Shown here piece after piece: positions 47,462 through 56,828 of a stretch of DNA of 64,000 nt (position 1 is the first letter of the stretch; each line of letters starts with the position of its first letter). The position numbers and the translations under genes were made by a program. The notes beneath the pieces were generated by a model that worked only from the letters and a program-made list of their open reading frames with translations, searched no databases and was not told the DNA's origin. The stretch is from a bacterium (lineage in GTDB: Bacteria; Bacillota; Bacilli; Lactobacillales; Streptococcaceae), in assembly GCA_905221205.1 (NCBI GenBank), contig CAJNCG010000002.1, positions 62,001 to 126,000 of the forward strand. The letters run 5' to 3'.

Positions 47462-50107
47462 ATGGAAAATGTTGTTGTACATATTATCTCACATAGTCAC
47501 TGGGATCGTGAGTGGTACTTGCCTTTTGAAAGCCACCGTATGCAGTTGGTGGAATTGTTTGACAATCTCTTTGATCTTTTTGAAAATGACCCTGAGTTCA
47601 AGAGTTTCCATTTAGATGGACAAACCATTGTCCTTGATGACTACTTACAAATTCGCCCTGAAAATCGCGACAAAGTCCAACGCTACATCGACGAAGGCAA
47701 ACTTAAAATTGGTCCTTTCTACATCTTGCAAGATGACTACTTGATTTCAAGTGAAGCCAATGTCCGCAATACCTTGATTGGTCAGCAAGAAGCTGCAAAA
47801 TGGGGCAAATCTACTCAAATTGGTTACTTCCCAGATACCTTTGGAAATATGGGGCAAGCTCCTCAAATCCTTCAAAAATCAGGCATTCACGTGGCAGCCT
47901 TTGGTCGTGGTGTGAAACCGATTGGATTTGACAACCAAGTCCTTGAAGATGAGCAATTTACTTCTCAATTTTCAGAAATGTACTGGCAGGGTGCGGATGG
48001 TAGTCGTGTCCTCGGGATTCTCTTTGCCAACTGGTACAGTAATGGAAATGAAATCCCAGTTGATAAAGACGAGGCCTTGACCTTCTGGAAACAAAAACTG
48101 GCAGATGTGCGTGACTACGCTTCGACCAACCAATGGTTGATGATGAACGGCTGTGACCACCAACCTGTACAGAAAAATCTGAGCGAAGCCATTCGTGTGG
48201 CAAATGAACTCTTCCCAGATGTAACCTTTGTTCATAGTTCCTTTGATGAATATGTTCAAGCCGTGGAAAGTGCCCTACCAGAGCAGTTATCAACGGTCAC
48301 AGGTGAGTTGACCAGTCAGGAAACAGATGGTTGGTACACACTTGCCAACACTTCTTCATCTCGTATTTATCTCAAACAAGCCTTCCAAGAAAATAGCAAC
48401 CTCTTAGAGCAAGTTGTAGAACCCTTGACTATTATCACTGGGGGCCACAACCACAAGGATCAGTTGACCTATGCTTGGAAAACACTTTTGCAGAATGCGC
48501 CCCATGATAGCATCTGTGGTTGTAGTGTGGACGAAGTTCACCGCGAGATGGAAACTCGTTTTGCCAAGGTTAATCAAGTCGGAAACTTTGTTAAGACCAA
48601 CTTGCTCAACGAGTGGAAGGGTAAAATTGCTACAGCTAAGGCTCAAAGTGACTATCTCTTTACGGTTATTAACACAGGCTTGCATGATAAGGTCGATACA
48701 GTCAGCACAGTGATTGATGTGGCGACTTGTGATTTCAAGGAATTGCACCCAACAGAAGGCTATAAGAAGATGGCTGCCTTAATCTTGCCAAGCTACCGTG
48801 TGGAAGACTTGGATGGTCGTCCTGTAGAGGCTAAAATCGAAGACCTTGGGGCTAATTTTGAGTATGATTTACCAAAAGACAAGTTCCGCCAAGCTCGCAT
48901 TGCCCGTCAAGTGCGCGTGACCATCCCCGTTCACCTAGCACCACTTTCTTGGACAACCTTCCAATTGCTTGAAGGAGAACACGAACACCGTGATGGCATC
49001 TACCAAAACGGAGTGATTGATACGCCATTTGTAACGGTGAGTGTGGATGAAAATATCACAGTTTATGACAAGACAACTCACGAAGCCTATGAAGACTTTA
49101 TCCGCTTTGAAGACCGTGGGGACATCGGAAACGAGTATATCTATTTCCAACCAAAAGGAACAGAGCCCATCTATGCAGAGCTTAAGGGCTACGAGGTTTT
49201 GGAAAACACAGCTCGCTATGCTAAGATTTTGCTCAAACATGAATTGACAGTGCCAGTCAGTGCCGATGAAAAACTAGAAGAAGAGCAAAAAGGCATCATC
49301 GAGTTTATGAAGCGTGAAGCTGGACGGTCAGAAGAATTGACAAGCATTCCTCTTGAAACTGAGTTGACTGTTTTTGTTGACAATCCACAAATCCGCTTTA
49401 AGACTCGCTTTACTAACACTGCCAAAGACCACCGTATCCGTCTCTTGGTCAAGACTCATAACACGCGTCCAAGCAATGATTCTGAAAGCATCTATGAAGT
49501 GGTGACACGACCAAACAAACCAGCAGCTTCATGGGAAAATCCTGAAAATCCTCAACACCAACAAGCCTTTGTTAGCCTGTATGACGATGAAAAAGGTGTG
49601 ACTGTATCTAACAAGGGATTGAATGAATACGAAATCCTTGGAGACGACACCATTGCAGTGACTATTTTGCGTGCATCAGGTGAGCTGGGTGACTGGGGCT
49701 ACTTCCCAACACCAGAGGCTCAGTGCTTGCGTGAGTTTGAAGTCGAATTTGCGATTGAATGCCACCAAGCCCAAGAACGCTTTTCAGCTTTTCGTCGCGC
49801 GAAAGCCTTGCAGACACCATTTACCAGCCTTCAGATTGCTAGACAAGAAGGAAGCGTGGCTGCGACTGGTAGCCTCTTGAGTCATTCTGTTCTCAGTGTA
49901 CCGCAAATCTGTCCGACAGCCTTTAAAGTAGCTGAAAATGAAGAAGGCTATGTTCTTCGTTACTACAATATGTGTAGTGAAAATGTGCGTGTACCGGAAA
50001 GTCAACATCTCTTCCTTGACCTACTTGAACGACCATACCCAGTTCATAGAGGTCTCATTGCACCGCAAGAGATTCGTACAGAATTGATCAAAAAAGAAGA
50101 AATTTAA
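47462..50107 (+). CDS. GH38 alpha-mannosidase
   Basis: The 881-aa protein begins MENVVVHIISHSHWDREWYLPFE, the zinc-binding HSHWD motif, with the nucleophile region YFPDTFGNMGQAPQIL and the conserved HDSICGCSVDEVHREM. It is a retaining, metal-dependent mannosidase, in streptococci acting on alpha-1,3-mannose of N-glycan cores (family knowledge). An ATG five codons earlier is possible; the chosen ATG at 47462 has GAGG 9 bases upstream. No secretion signal. It follows GH125 by 90 bases. Confidence 0.92.
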   Translation: MENVVVHIISHSHWDREWYLPFESHRMQLVELFDNLFDLFENDPEFKSFHLDGQTIVLDDYLQIRPENRDKVQRYIDEGKLKIGPFYILQDDYLISSEANVRNTLIGQQEAAKWGKSTQIGYFPDTFGNMGQAPQILQKSGIHVAAFGRGVKPIGFDNQVLEDEQFTSQFSEMYWQGADGSRVLGILFANWYSNGNEIPVDKDEALTFWKQKLADVRDYASTNQWLMMNGCDHQPVQKNLSEAIRVANELFPDVTFVHSSFDEYVQAVESALPEQLSTVTGELTSQETDGWYTLANTSSSRIYLKQAFQENSNLLEQVVEPLTIITGGHNHKDQLTYAWKTLLQNAPHDSICGCSVDEVHREMETRFAKVNQVGNFVKTNLLNEWKGKIATAKAQSDYLFTVINTGLHDKVDTVSTVIDVATCDFKELHPTEGYKKMAALILPSYRVEDLDGRPVEAKIEDLGANFEYDLPKDKFRQARIARQVRVTIPVHLAPLSWTTFQLLEGEHEHRDGIYQNGVIDTPFVTVSVDENITVYDKTTHEAYEDFIRFEDRGDIGNEYIYFQPKGTEPIYAELKGYEVLENTARYAKILLKHELTVPVSADEKLEEEQKGIIEFMKREAGRSEELTSIPLETELTVFVDNPQIRFKTRFTNTAKDHRIRLLVKTHNTRPSNDSESIYEVVTRPNKPAASWENPENPQHQQAFVSLYDDEKGVTVSNKGLNEYEILGDDTIAVTILRASGELGDWGYFPTPEAQCLREFEVEFAIECHQAQERFSAFRRAKALQTPFTSLQIARQEGSVAATGSLLSHSVLSVPQICPTAFKVAENEEGYVLRYYNMCSENVRVPESQHLFLDLLERPYPVHRGLIAPQEIRTELIKKEEI

Positions 50108-50137
50108 TTTCAAAAAGTAAACATAAAGAGAAAGGAG

Positions 50138-50178
50138 GGGCGAAAAAGTAAGAACTAACTGCTGATTCGCCCTTTTTT
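50138..50178 (+). terminator. Terminator-like hairpin touching the ROK start codon
   Basis: GGGCGAA (50138-50144) and TTCGCCC (50166-50172) pair perfectly and T6 runs straight into the ATG at 50179. It would give graded read-through from the mannosidases or mask the ROK start. Confidence 0.7.
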
Positions 50179-51060
50179 ATGGTAAAAACAATGACCATTG
50201 CAACGGTTGATATCGGAGGGACTGGTATTAAGTTTGCTAGTCTGACTCCTGATGGGAAAATATTAGATAAGACAAGCATCCCAACGCCAGAAAGTTTGGA
50301 GGATTTACTAGCTTGGCTAGACCAGCGCTTGTCAGAACAGGATTATAGCGGGATTGCTATGAGCGTTCCAGGTGCAGTCAATCAAGAAACTGGTGTGATT
50401 GATGGATTCAGTGCTGTCCCTTATATCCACGGCTTTTCTTGGTATGAAGCCCTTGCCTATAATCAGCTGCCTGTCCATCTAGAGAATGATGCCAACTGTG
50501 TTGGGCTCAGTGAATTACTAGCTCATCCAGAGCTAGAAAATGCAGCCTGTGTCGTGATTGGGACTGGGATCGGCGGAGCCATGATTATCAACGGTAGACT
50601 TCACCGAGGACGCCATGGCTTGGGTGGAGAATTTGGCTACATGACAACCCTTGCCCCTGCTGAAAAACTCAACAACTGGTCGCAACTAGCGTCAACTGGA
50701 AATATGGTGCGATACGTGATTGAAAAATCTGGTCAGACTGACTGGGACGGTCGCAAGATTTACCAAGAGGCCGAAGCAGGAAATGTTCTTTGTCAAGAAG
50801 CTATCGAGCGCATGAATCGTAATCTGGCGCAAGGCTTGCTCAATATCCAATATCTTATTGATCCAGATGTTATTAGTCTGGGAGGCTCTATCAGTCAAAA
50901 TCCAGATTTTATTCAAGGTGTCAAAAAGGCTGTCGATGAATTTGTCGATACCTACGAAGAATACACGGTTGCACCCGTTATCCAAGCCTGCACCTATCAT
51001 GCAGATGCCAATCTCTACGGTGCCCTTGTCAACTGGTTACAGGAGGAAAATCAGTGGTAA
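50179..51060 (+). CDS. ROK-family sugar kinase-like protein
   Basis: The 293-aa protein has the phosphate-1 motif [36 protein letters not shown] and [27 protein letters not shown]. There is no N-terminal HTH, so it is a kinase, not a NagC/XylR repressor. The CXCGXXGC zinc motif of most ROK kinases is absent after GGEFGYM. It probably phosphorylates mannose, GlcNAc or a related sugar released by its neighbours. The start may be the ATG at 50179 or that at 50191, since the upstream hairpin leaves no clear ribosome site. It overlaps GH20 by 7 bases. Confidence 0.85.
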   Translation: MVKTMTIATVDIGGTGIKFASLTPDGKILDKTSIPTPESLEDLLAWLDQRLSEQDYSGIAMSVPGAVNQETGVIDGFSAVPYIHGFSWYEALAYNQLPVHLENDANCVGLSELLAHPELENAACVVIGTGIGGAMIINGRLHRGRHGLGGEFGYMTTLAPAEKLNNWSQLASTGNMVRYVIEKSGQTDWDGRKIYQEAEAGNVLCQEAIERMNRNLAQGLLNIQYLIDPDVISLGGSISQNPDFIQGVKKAVDEFVDTYEEYTVAPVIQACTYHADANLYGALVNWLQEENQW

Positions 51061-52934
51061 GATTTACAGGACTTAGTCACAAACAAACGCAGGCTATCGA
51101 CTTGCTGACAAAGCATATCTCTTTACCAGATGTGGAAGTGGTAGTCGCTCAATCTGACCAAGCGTCTATCTCTATTAAGGGTGAAAGTAGGCACTATCAA
51201 CTAACCTACCGCAAACCTCATCAACTCTATCGCGCTTTGTCCTTACTGGCAACAGCTCTAGCAGAAGGTGACAAAATAGAGATTGAAGAGCGGGCGGCTT
51301 ACGAAGATTTACTCTACATGGCAGACTGTTCTCGAAATGCAGTTTTGAATGTAGCCTCTGCCAAGCAGATGATTGAGGTCTTAGCTCTCATGGGTTACTC
51401 AACTTTTGAGCTTTACATGGAAGACACCTACCAGATTGAGGGGCAACCTTACTTTGGTTACTTCCGTGGTGCTTATTCAGCAGAGGAATTGCAGGAAATC
51501 GAAGCCTATGCCCAGCAGTTTGATATGACCTTTGTGCCCTGCATTCAGACCTTGGCCCATTTGTCAGCCTTTGTCAAATGGGGTGTCAAAGAAGTGCAGG
51601 AACTTCGTGATGTGGAGGATATTCTCCTCATTGGAGAAGAAAAGGTTTATGACCTGATTGACGGCATGTTTGCCACTCTATCTAAATTGCAAACCCGCAA
51701 GGTCAATATCGGGATGGACGAAGCCCACTTGGTTGGTTTGGGACGTTACCTCATCTTGAATGGAGTAGTGGATCGTAGTCTCCTCATGTGCCAACACTTG
51801 GAGCGCGTGCTGGATATTGCTGACAAGTATGGTTTCCACTGCCAGATGTGGAGCGATATGTTCTTCAAACTCATGTCAGCAGATGGCCAGTACGACCGTG
51901 ACGTGGAAATTCCAGAGGAAACGCGTGTCTACCTAGACCGGCTTAAAGACCGAGTGACCTTGGTTTACTGGGACTATTACCAAGATAGCGAAGAAAAGTA
52001 CAATCGTAATTTCCGCAATCACCACAAGATTAGCCACGACCTTGCCTTTGCAGGGGGAGCTTGGAAGTGGATTGGTTTCACACCTAACAACCATTTTAGC
52101 CGTCTCATCGCTCTTGAAGCCAATAAAGCCTGTCGTGCCAATGACATCAAAGAAGTTATCGTGACAGGTTGGGGGGACAATGGTGGGGAAACAGCCCAGT
52201 TCTCTATCTTACCAAGCTTGCAAATCTGGGCAGAACTCAGCTACCGCAATGACCTAGACCGTTTGTCTGCTCACTTCAAGACCAATACAGGTCTATCCGT
52301 TGAGGATTTCATGCAGATCGACCTAGCCAACCTCTTACCAGACTTGCCGGACAATCTCAGTGGCATCAATCCCAACCGCTATGTCTTTTACCAGGATGTT
52401 CTCTGCCCAATACTTGACCGCCACATGACACCTGAACAGGACAAACCGCACTTCGCTCAGGCAGCTGAGATTCTTGCTGAGATTAAAGAAAAAGCAGGAA
52501 ATTATGCTTACCTCTTTGAAACTCAGGCCCAGTTGAATGCTATTTTAAGTTCTAAAGTCGATGTAGGACGGCGCATTCGTGAGGCCTACCAAGCGGGTGA
52601 TAAAGAAAGTCTGCAAAAAATCGCAAGACAAGAATTACCAAAACTCAGAAGCGAGATTGAACACTTCCATACCCTCTTTAGCCGTCAATGGTTGAAAGAA
52701 AATAAGGTCTTTGGCTTGGATACGGTCGATATCCGTATGGGAGGACTCTTGCAACGCATCAAGCGAGCAGAAAATCGTATAGAGGCTTATCTGGCAGGTC
52801 AGCTTGACCGCATCGAAGAGCTAGAAGTGGAAATCTTACCATTTACTGACTTCTACGCAGACAAGGACTTCGCGGCCACAACAGCCAACCAGTGGCATAC
52901 TATTGCGACAGCTTCAACCATTTATACAACTTAA
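51054..52934 (+). CDS. GH20 beta-N-acetylhexosaminidase (intracellular)
   Basis: The 626-aa protein shows the GH20 catalytic Asp-Glu pair in [13 protein letters not shown] (about residue 222) and [20 protein letters not shown] at the barrel entry. It releases terminal GlcNAc/GalNAc. The GTG start has AGGAGG upstream and overlaps the ROK stop codon. No signal or anchor, unlike the wall-bound StrH type. Pneumococcus has a matching small cytosolic enzyme at the end of the mannosidase cluster (from memory). A terminator follows. Confidence 0.9.
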   Translation: MVRFTGLSHKQTQAIDLLTKHISLPDVEVVVAQSDQASISIKGESRHYQLTYRKPHQLYRALSLLATALAEGDKIEIEERAAYEDLLYMADCSRNAVLNVASAKQMIEVLALMGYSTFELYMEDTYQIEGQPYFGYFRGAYSAEELQEIEAYAQQFDMTFVPCIQTLAHLSAFVKWGVKEVQELRDVEDILLIGEEKVYDLIDGMFATLSKLQTRKVNIGMDEAHLVGLGRYLILNGVVDRSLLMCQHLERVLDIADKYGFHCQMWSDMFFKLMSADGQYDRDVEIPEETRVYLDRLKDRVTLVYWDYYQDSEEKYNRNFRNHHKISHDLAFAGGAWKWIGFTPNNHFSRLIALEANKACRANDIKEVIVTGWGDNGGETAQFSILPSLQIWAELSYRNDLDRLSAHFKTNTGLSVEDFMQIDLANLLPDLPDNLSGINPNRYVFYQDVLCPILDRHMTPEQDKPHFAQAAEILAEIKEKAGNYAYLFETQAQLNAILSSKVDVGRRIREAYQAGDKESLQKIARQELPKLRSEIEHFHTLFSRQWLKENKVFGLDTVDIRMGGLLQRIKRAENRIEAYLAGQLDRIEELEVEILPFTDFYADKDFAATTANQWHTIATASTIYTT

Positions 52935-52962
52935 AAACAAGAACAGTGTTCCTTGTTCAGAG

Positions 52963-52978
52963 TGTTTCCCGTGAAACA
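52963..52978. other. parS: parS-like ParB/Spo0J binding site
   Basis: TGTTTCCCGTGAAACA differs from the consensus TGTTTCACGTGAAACA at one of 16 positions. It is intergenic, between the GH20 stop and its terminator. parS sites cluster around the replication origin in Firmicutes (established). Confidence 0.7.
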
Positions 52979-52996
52979 TCCCTTTCTTAAAAAAGT

Positions 52997-53028
52997 ACTC
53001 CACATAAAATAATTTGTGGAGTTTTTTC
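52997..53028. terminator. Terminator after the GH20 gene
   Basis: ACTCCACA, loop, TGTGGAGT plus T6, preceded by an A-run. Confidence 0.85.
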
Positions 53029-53064
53029 TATAATTAGTAGTTTAACCTAACCTGCAAATAGGAG

Positions 53065-53089
53065 TATACTAATAATGTAATCGTTATCA
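53065..53089 (+). promoter_or_regulatory. Importer promoter -10 with perfect cre downstream
   Basis: TATACT at 53065-53070, then TGTAATCGTTATCA at 53076-53089, which fits TGWAANCGNTNWCA at every fixed position. The -35 is weak. CcpA would act as a roadblock. Confidence 0.75.
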
Positions 53090-53143
53090 AAAGTCTGAAA
53101 AGGAATTTTTAGATGGATATCAAAATAAAAAAGGGAGGAAATT

Positions 53144-54073
53144 ATGAATAAGTTTTCAAAAACCTTGAGAGACAACTGGATCTTTCTCTTGATGGTTTTA
53201 CCAGGGGCACTCTGGTTGATTCTATTCTTCTACATTCCAGTATTTGGGAACGTGGTTGCCTTTAAAGACTACCACATGACCAGTAATGGATTCATAGATA
53301 GTATCATGAATAGTAAATGGGTCGGACTAGATAACTTCAGATTCTTGTTTAGTTCAAAAGACGCCTTTATTATCACACGAAATACTGTCCTCTACAATCT
53401 CGGCTTTATCTTTATCGGTTTGATTGTATCTGTAGGGATTGCCATCATCCTCAGTGAACTCCGTTCTAAGAGAATGGTTAAGATCTTCCAAACTTCTATG
53501 TTGTTCCCTTACTTCTTGTCTTGGGTTATCATCAGTTTCTTTACAGATGCCTTCCTAAACATCGATAAAGGGGTGTTCAACCATTTCCTAGAATCTATCG
53601 GAATGAAGGAAATCAATTTCTACGCTGACTTGGGCATCTGGCCATATCTCCTACTTTTCCTAGGTATTTGGAAAGGCTTTGGATATAGCAGTGTCATGTA
53701 CTATGCGACAATCATGGGAATTGATCCAACCTACTACGAAGCAGCAACAGTGGACGGGGCTAGCAAATGGCAACGTATTCGCAATGTAACCATTCCGCAG
53801 TTGACACCATTGGTAACCGTATTGACCATCCTTGCAGTCGGAAATATCTTCCGTGCAGACTTCGGTCTCTTCTACCAAATCCCCCACAATGCTGGTCAGC
53901 TTTATAACGTAACCAACGTCTTGGACGTATATGTTTATAATGGTTTGACTCAGACAGCGGATATCGGGATGGCTTCAGCGGCAGGTCTCTACCAATCAGT
54001 TGTCGGTTTGATTCTGGTTATCTTATCAAACTTACTTGCAAGACGAGTTGATCCAAACTCAGCCTTGTTCTAG
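53144..54073 (+). CDS. Carbohydrate ABC importer permease 1 (NgtP1-like)
   Basis: The 309-aa permease has six hydrophobic segments and the EAA loop EAATVDGASKWQRIRNVTIPQL (about residues 196-217), of the LplB/MalF type. The start has GGGAGGA upstream. It is followed by a second permease and a solute-binding lipoprotein but no ATPase; streptococcal sugar importers of this kind share MsmK encoded elsewhere. The position beside the N-glycan glycosidases and similarity to the pneumococcal NgtS-P1-P2 system (from memory) suggest it imports N-glycan oligosaccharides. Confidence 0.87.
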   Translation: MNKFSKTLRDNWIFLLMVLPGALWLILFFYIPVFGNVVAFKDYHMTSNGFIDSIMNSKWVGLDNFRFLFSSKDAFIITRNTVLYNLGFIFIGLIVSVGIAIILSELRSKRMVKIFQTSMLFPYFLSWVIISFFTDAFLNIDKGVFNHFLESIGMKEINFYADLGIWPYLLLFLGIWKGFGYSSVMYYATIMGIDPTYYEAATVDGASKWQRIRNVTIPQLTPLVTVLTILAVGNIFRADFGLFYQIPHNAGQLYNVTNVLDVYVYNGLTQTADIGMASAAGLYQSVVGLILVILSNLLARRVDPNSALF

Positions 54074-54086
54074 AAAGGAGGAGAAT

Positions 54087-55010
54087 ATGGCAGAAAAGAA
54101 AATTAAAAAAGAAAAAATTGATAATGTCGGCATTCACTCCTTCAGTAAGAAAGCGGATATCTTCTTCAGTATCATTTCTGGTTTGATCGCCCTCTCTTGT
54201 ATCCTACCCTTTGTATTCGTTATCGTTATTTCAGTGACAGATGAAAAGAGTATCCTCCAAAATGGATACAGCTTCTTCCCATCTCAATTTGGCTTAGACG
54301 GTTTTGAGTTCTTGGCACAGTTTAAGGATAAAATCCTACAAGCCCTCTTCATCTCAGTCTTTGTAACAGTGGTGGGGACTATTACAAACGTTTTTATCAC
54401 AACAACCTATGCCTACGCCATCTCAAGGACAACCTTTAAGTATCGTAGATTCTTTACAATCTTTGCCCTTCTTAGTATGTTGTTCAACGCTGGTTTGGTA
54501 CCAGGCTATATCGTGGTCACTCGTTTGCTTCAACTTGGTGATACCGTTTGGGCCTTGATTGTTCCAATGCTTCTTTCACCATTCAACATCATCTTGATGC
54601 GTTCTTTCTTCAAGAAGACAATCCCAGAAGCCATTCTTGAATCCGCTCGTATCGATGGCGCCAGTGAAGCTCGGATCTTCTTCCAAATCTGTTTGCCATT
54701 GTCACTACCAGGTATCGCAACCATTACGCTTTTGACAGCTCTAGGTTTCTGGAATGACTGGTTCAACGCCCTTCTTTATATCAAGAGTGACAACTTGTAT
54801 CCATTGCAATATTTGCTGATGCAAATCCAACAAAATATGGATTACATCGCCAAAGCAGTCGGCCTATCTGGCCAACTGGGAGTTGCTCTACCGAAAGAAA
54901 CAGGACGTATGGCCATGGTTGTAGTTGCAACCCTTCCAATCGCGATTCTGTATCCATTCTTCCAACGCTACTTTGTAAAAGGTTTGACTATCGGTGGTGT
55001 GAAAGAATAG
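54087..55010 (+). CDS. Carbohydrate ABC importer permease 2 (NgtP2-like)
   Basis: The 307-aa permease is of the YtcP/MalG type, with six membrane segments and the EAA loop ESARIDGASEARIFFQICLPLSLP (about 190-213). It starts at 54087 with AAAGGAGG upstream, 13 bases after permease 1; the 17-codon longer frame reads back into that gene. It pairs with permease 1 to form the translocation channel. Confidence 0.87.
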   Translation: MAEKKIKKEKIDNVGIHSFSKKADIFFSIISGLIALSCILPFVFVIVISVTDEKSILQNGYSFFPSQFGLDGFEFLAQFKDKILQALFISVFVTVVGTITNVFITTTYAYAISRTTFKYRRFFTIFALLSMLFNAGLVPGYIVVTRLLQLGDTVWALIVPMLLSPFNIILMRSFFKKTIPEAILESARIDGASEARIFFQICLPLSLPGIATITLLTALGFWNDWFNALLYIKSDNLYPLQYLLMQIQQNMDYIAKAVGLSGQLGVALPKETGRMAMVVVATLPIAILYPFFQRYFVKGLTIGGVKE

Positions 55011-55113
55011 TGCTTGTTGAGAAAAATCATTTCTCATTTCTAAACTTCCCTTGAGTGAAGTTAAGATCATTACATTGTTTATAAGTTTAAAAATAAAAAA
55101 AGGAGTTTTTGTC

Positions 55114-56595
55114 ATGAAAAACTGGAAAAAATATGCTTTTGCATCTGCTAGCGTAGTCGCTTTGGCTGCTGGTCTTGCTGCTTGTGGAAACCTTTCAGGT
55201 AACAAAAAAGCTGCTGACTCAGCTTCAGGTGAAAAACCTGTTATCAAAATGTACCAAATCGGGGACAAACCAGATAACTTGGATGAATTGCTAGAAAATG
55301 CCAACAAAATCATCGGTGAAAAAGTTGGTGCTAAATTGGATATCCAATATCTTGGATGGGGTGACTATGATAAGAAAATGTCAGTTATCACATCATCTGG
55401 TGAAAACTACGATATCGCCTTTGCATCTAACTATGTTGTAAATGCTCAAAAAGGTGCTTATGCTGACTTGACTGACTTGTACAAGAAAGAAGGAGCAGAG
55501 CTTTACAAAGCACTTGACCCAGCTTACATCAAAGGTAACAGCATTAACGGTAAAATTTACGCAGTTCCAGTTGCAGCCAACGTTGCATCATCTCAAAACT
55601 TCGCCTTCAACGGAACACTTCTTGCTAAATACGGTATCGATATTTCAGGTGTAACTTCATACGAAACACTTGAACCAGTCTTGAAACAAATCAAAGAAAA
55701 AGCCCCAGATGTAGTACCATTTGCGGTTACTAAGAACTTTATTCCATCTGATAACTTTGACTACCCAGTTCCAAATGGACTTCCATTCGTTATCGACCTT
55801 GAAGGAGACACTACTAAGATCGTAAACCGTTACGAAGTACCTCGCTTTAAAGAACACTTGAAGACTCTTCACAAATTCTATGAAGCTGGATACATTCCAA
55901 AAGACGTAGCAACAAGCGATACTTCATTTGACCTTCAACAAGATACTTGGTTCGTTCGTGAAGAAACAGTAGGACCAGCTGACTACGGTAACAGCTTGCT
56001 TTCACGTGTTGCGAACAAAGATATCCAAATCAAACCAATCACTAACTTCATCAAGAAAAACCAAACAACACAAGTTGCTAACTTTGTTATCTCAAACAAC
56101 TCTAAGAACAAAGAAAAATCAATGGAAGTGTTGAACCTCTTGAACACTAACCCAGAACTCTTGAACGGTCTTGTTTACGGTCCAGAAGGCAAGAACTGGG
56201 AAAAAATTGAAGGTAAAGAAAACCGTGTTCGCGTTCTTGATGGCTACAAAGGAAACACTCACATGGGTGGATGGAACACTGGTAACAACTGGATCCTTTA
56301 CATCAACGAAAACGTTACAGACCAACAAATCGAAGATTCTAAGAAACAATTGGCTGAAGCTAAAGAATCTCCAGCGCTTGGATTCATCTTTAACACTGAC
56401 AGTGTGAAATCTGAAATCTCAGCAATCTCTAATACAATGCAACAATTCGATACAGCTATCAACACTGGTACTGTAGACCCAGACAAAGCTATTCCAGAAT
56501 TGATGGAAAAATTGAAATCTGAAGGTGCCTATGATAAAGTATTGAACGAAATGCAAAAACAATACGATGAATTCTTGAAAAACAAAAAATCATAA
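55114..56595 (+). CDS. Carbohydrate ABC importer substrate-binding lipoprotein (NgtS-like)
   Basis: The 493-aa protein has lipoprotein signal MKNWKKYAFASASVVALAAGLAAC and a large extracellular binding domain of the LplA/family-1 type (MYQIGDKPDNLDELLENANKIIGEKVGAKLDIQYLGWGDYDKKM). DUF3502-like sequence lies near the C-terminus. The size is that of proteins binding big oligosaccharides. The ATG at 55114 follows AAGGAG. The codon usage is biased to high-expression codons (GGT, GAA, CCA). It captures glycans for the two permeases; the specificity is inference from context. Confidence 0.88.
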   Translation: MKNWKKYAFASASVVALAAGLAACGNLSGNKKAADSASGEKPVIKMYQIGDKPDNLDELLENANKIIGEKVGAKLDIQYLGWGDYDKKMSVITSSGENYDIAFASNYVVNAQKGAYADLTDLYKKEGAELYKALDPAYIKGNSINGKIYAVPVAANVASSQNFAFNGTLLAKYGIDISGVTSYETLEPVLKQIKEKAPDVVPFAVTKNFIPSDNFDYPVPNGLPFVIDLEGDTTKIVNRYEVPRFKEHLKTLHKFYEAGYIPKDVATSDTSFDLQQDTWFVREETVGPADYGNSLLSRVANKDIQIKPITNFIKKNQTTQVANFVISNNSKNKEKSMEVLNLLNTNPELLNGLVYGPEGKNWEKIEGKENRVRVLDGYKGNTHMGGWNTGNNWILYINENVTDQQIEDSKKQLAEAKESPALGFIFNTDSVKSEISAISNTMQQFDTAINTGTVDPDKAIPELMEKLKSEGAYDKVLNEMQKQYDEFLKNKKS

Positions 56596-56638
56596 GATCA
56601 ATTGATTTAGTGTATTCATTCTTAATTCCTAAAAACTG

Positions 56639-56685
56639 AATCACTGTTTTCCTCAGGCTTATCTGGGGGAGGCAGTGATTTTTTT
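56639..56685 (+). terminator. Terminator of the importer operon
   Basis: AATCACTG...CCTC and GGGGAGG...CAGTGATT plus T7. The 233-base gap to the next gene shows no other feature. Confidence 0.85.
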
Positions 56686-56828
56686 GAAACGAAAGCATGG
56701 ATATCCATGTTTCCTTATCACTATTTAACCATTCAGGAAATCTCAAGCACCATTTAGGATTTTGAGTAAGGATTTAGGAAAATATAGCTTATATTAGAGA
56801 TGCCTCGAGTTTACAAAGGAGAGTTCAT

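Noticed and set aside
47958..48293. 111-aa minus-strand frame inside GH38
   Set aside because: It is a shadow of the GH38 coding sequence.
56596..56828. Bacteriocin precursor expected near the immunity gene
   Set aside because: No frame with a GG leader was found; the region holds only a terminator.
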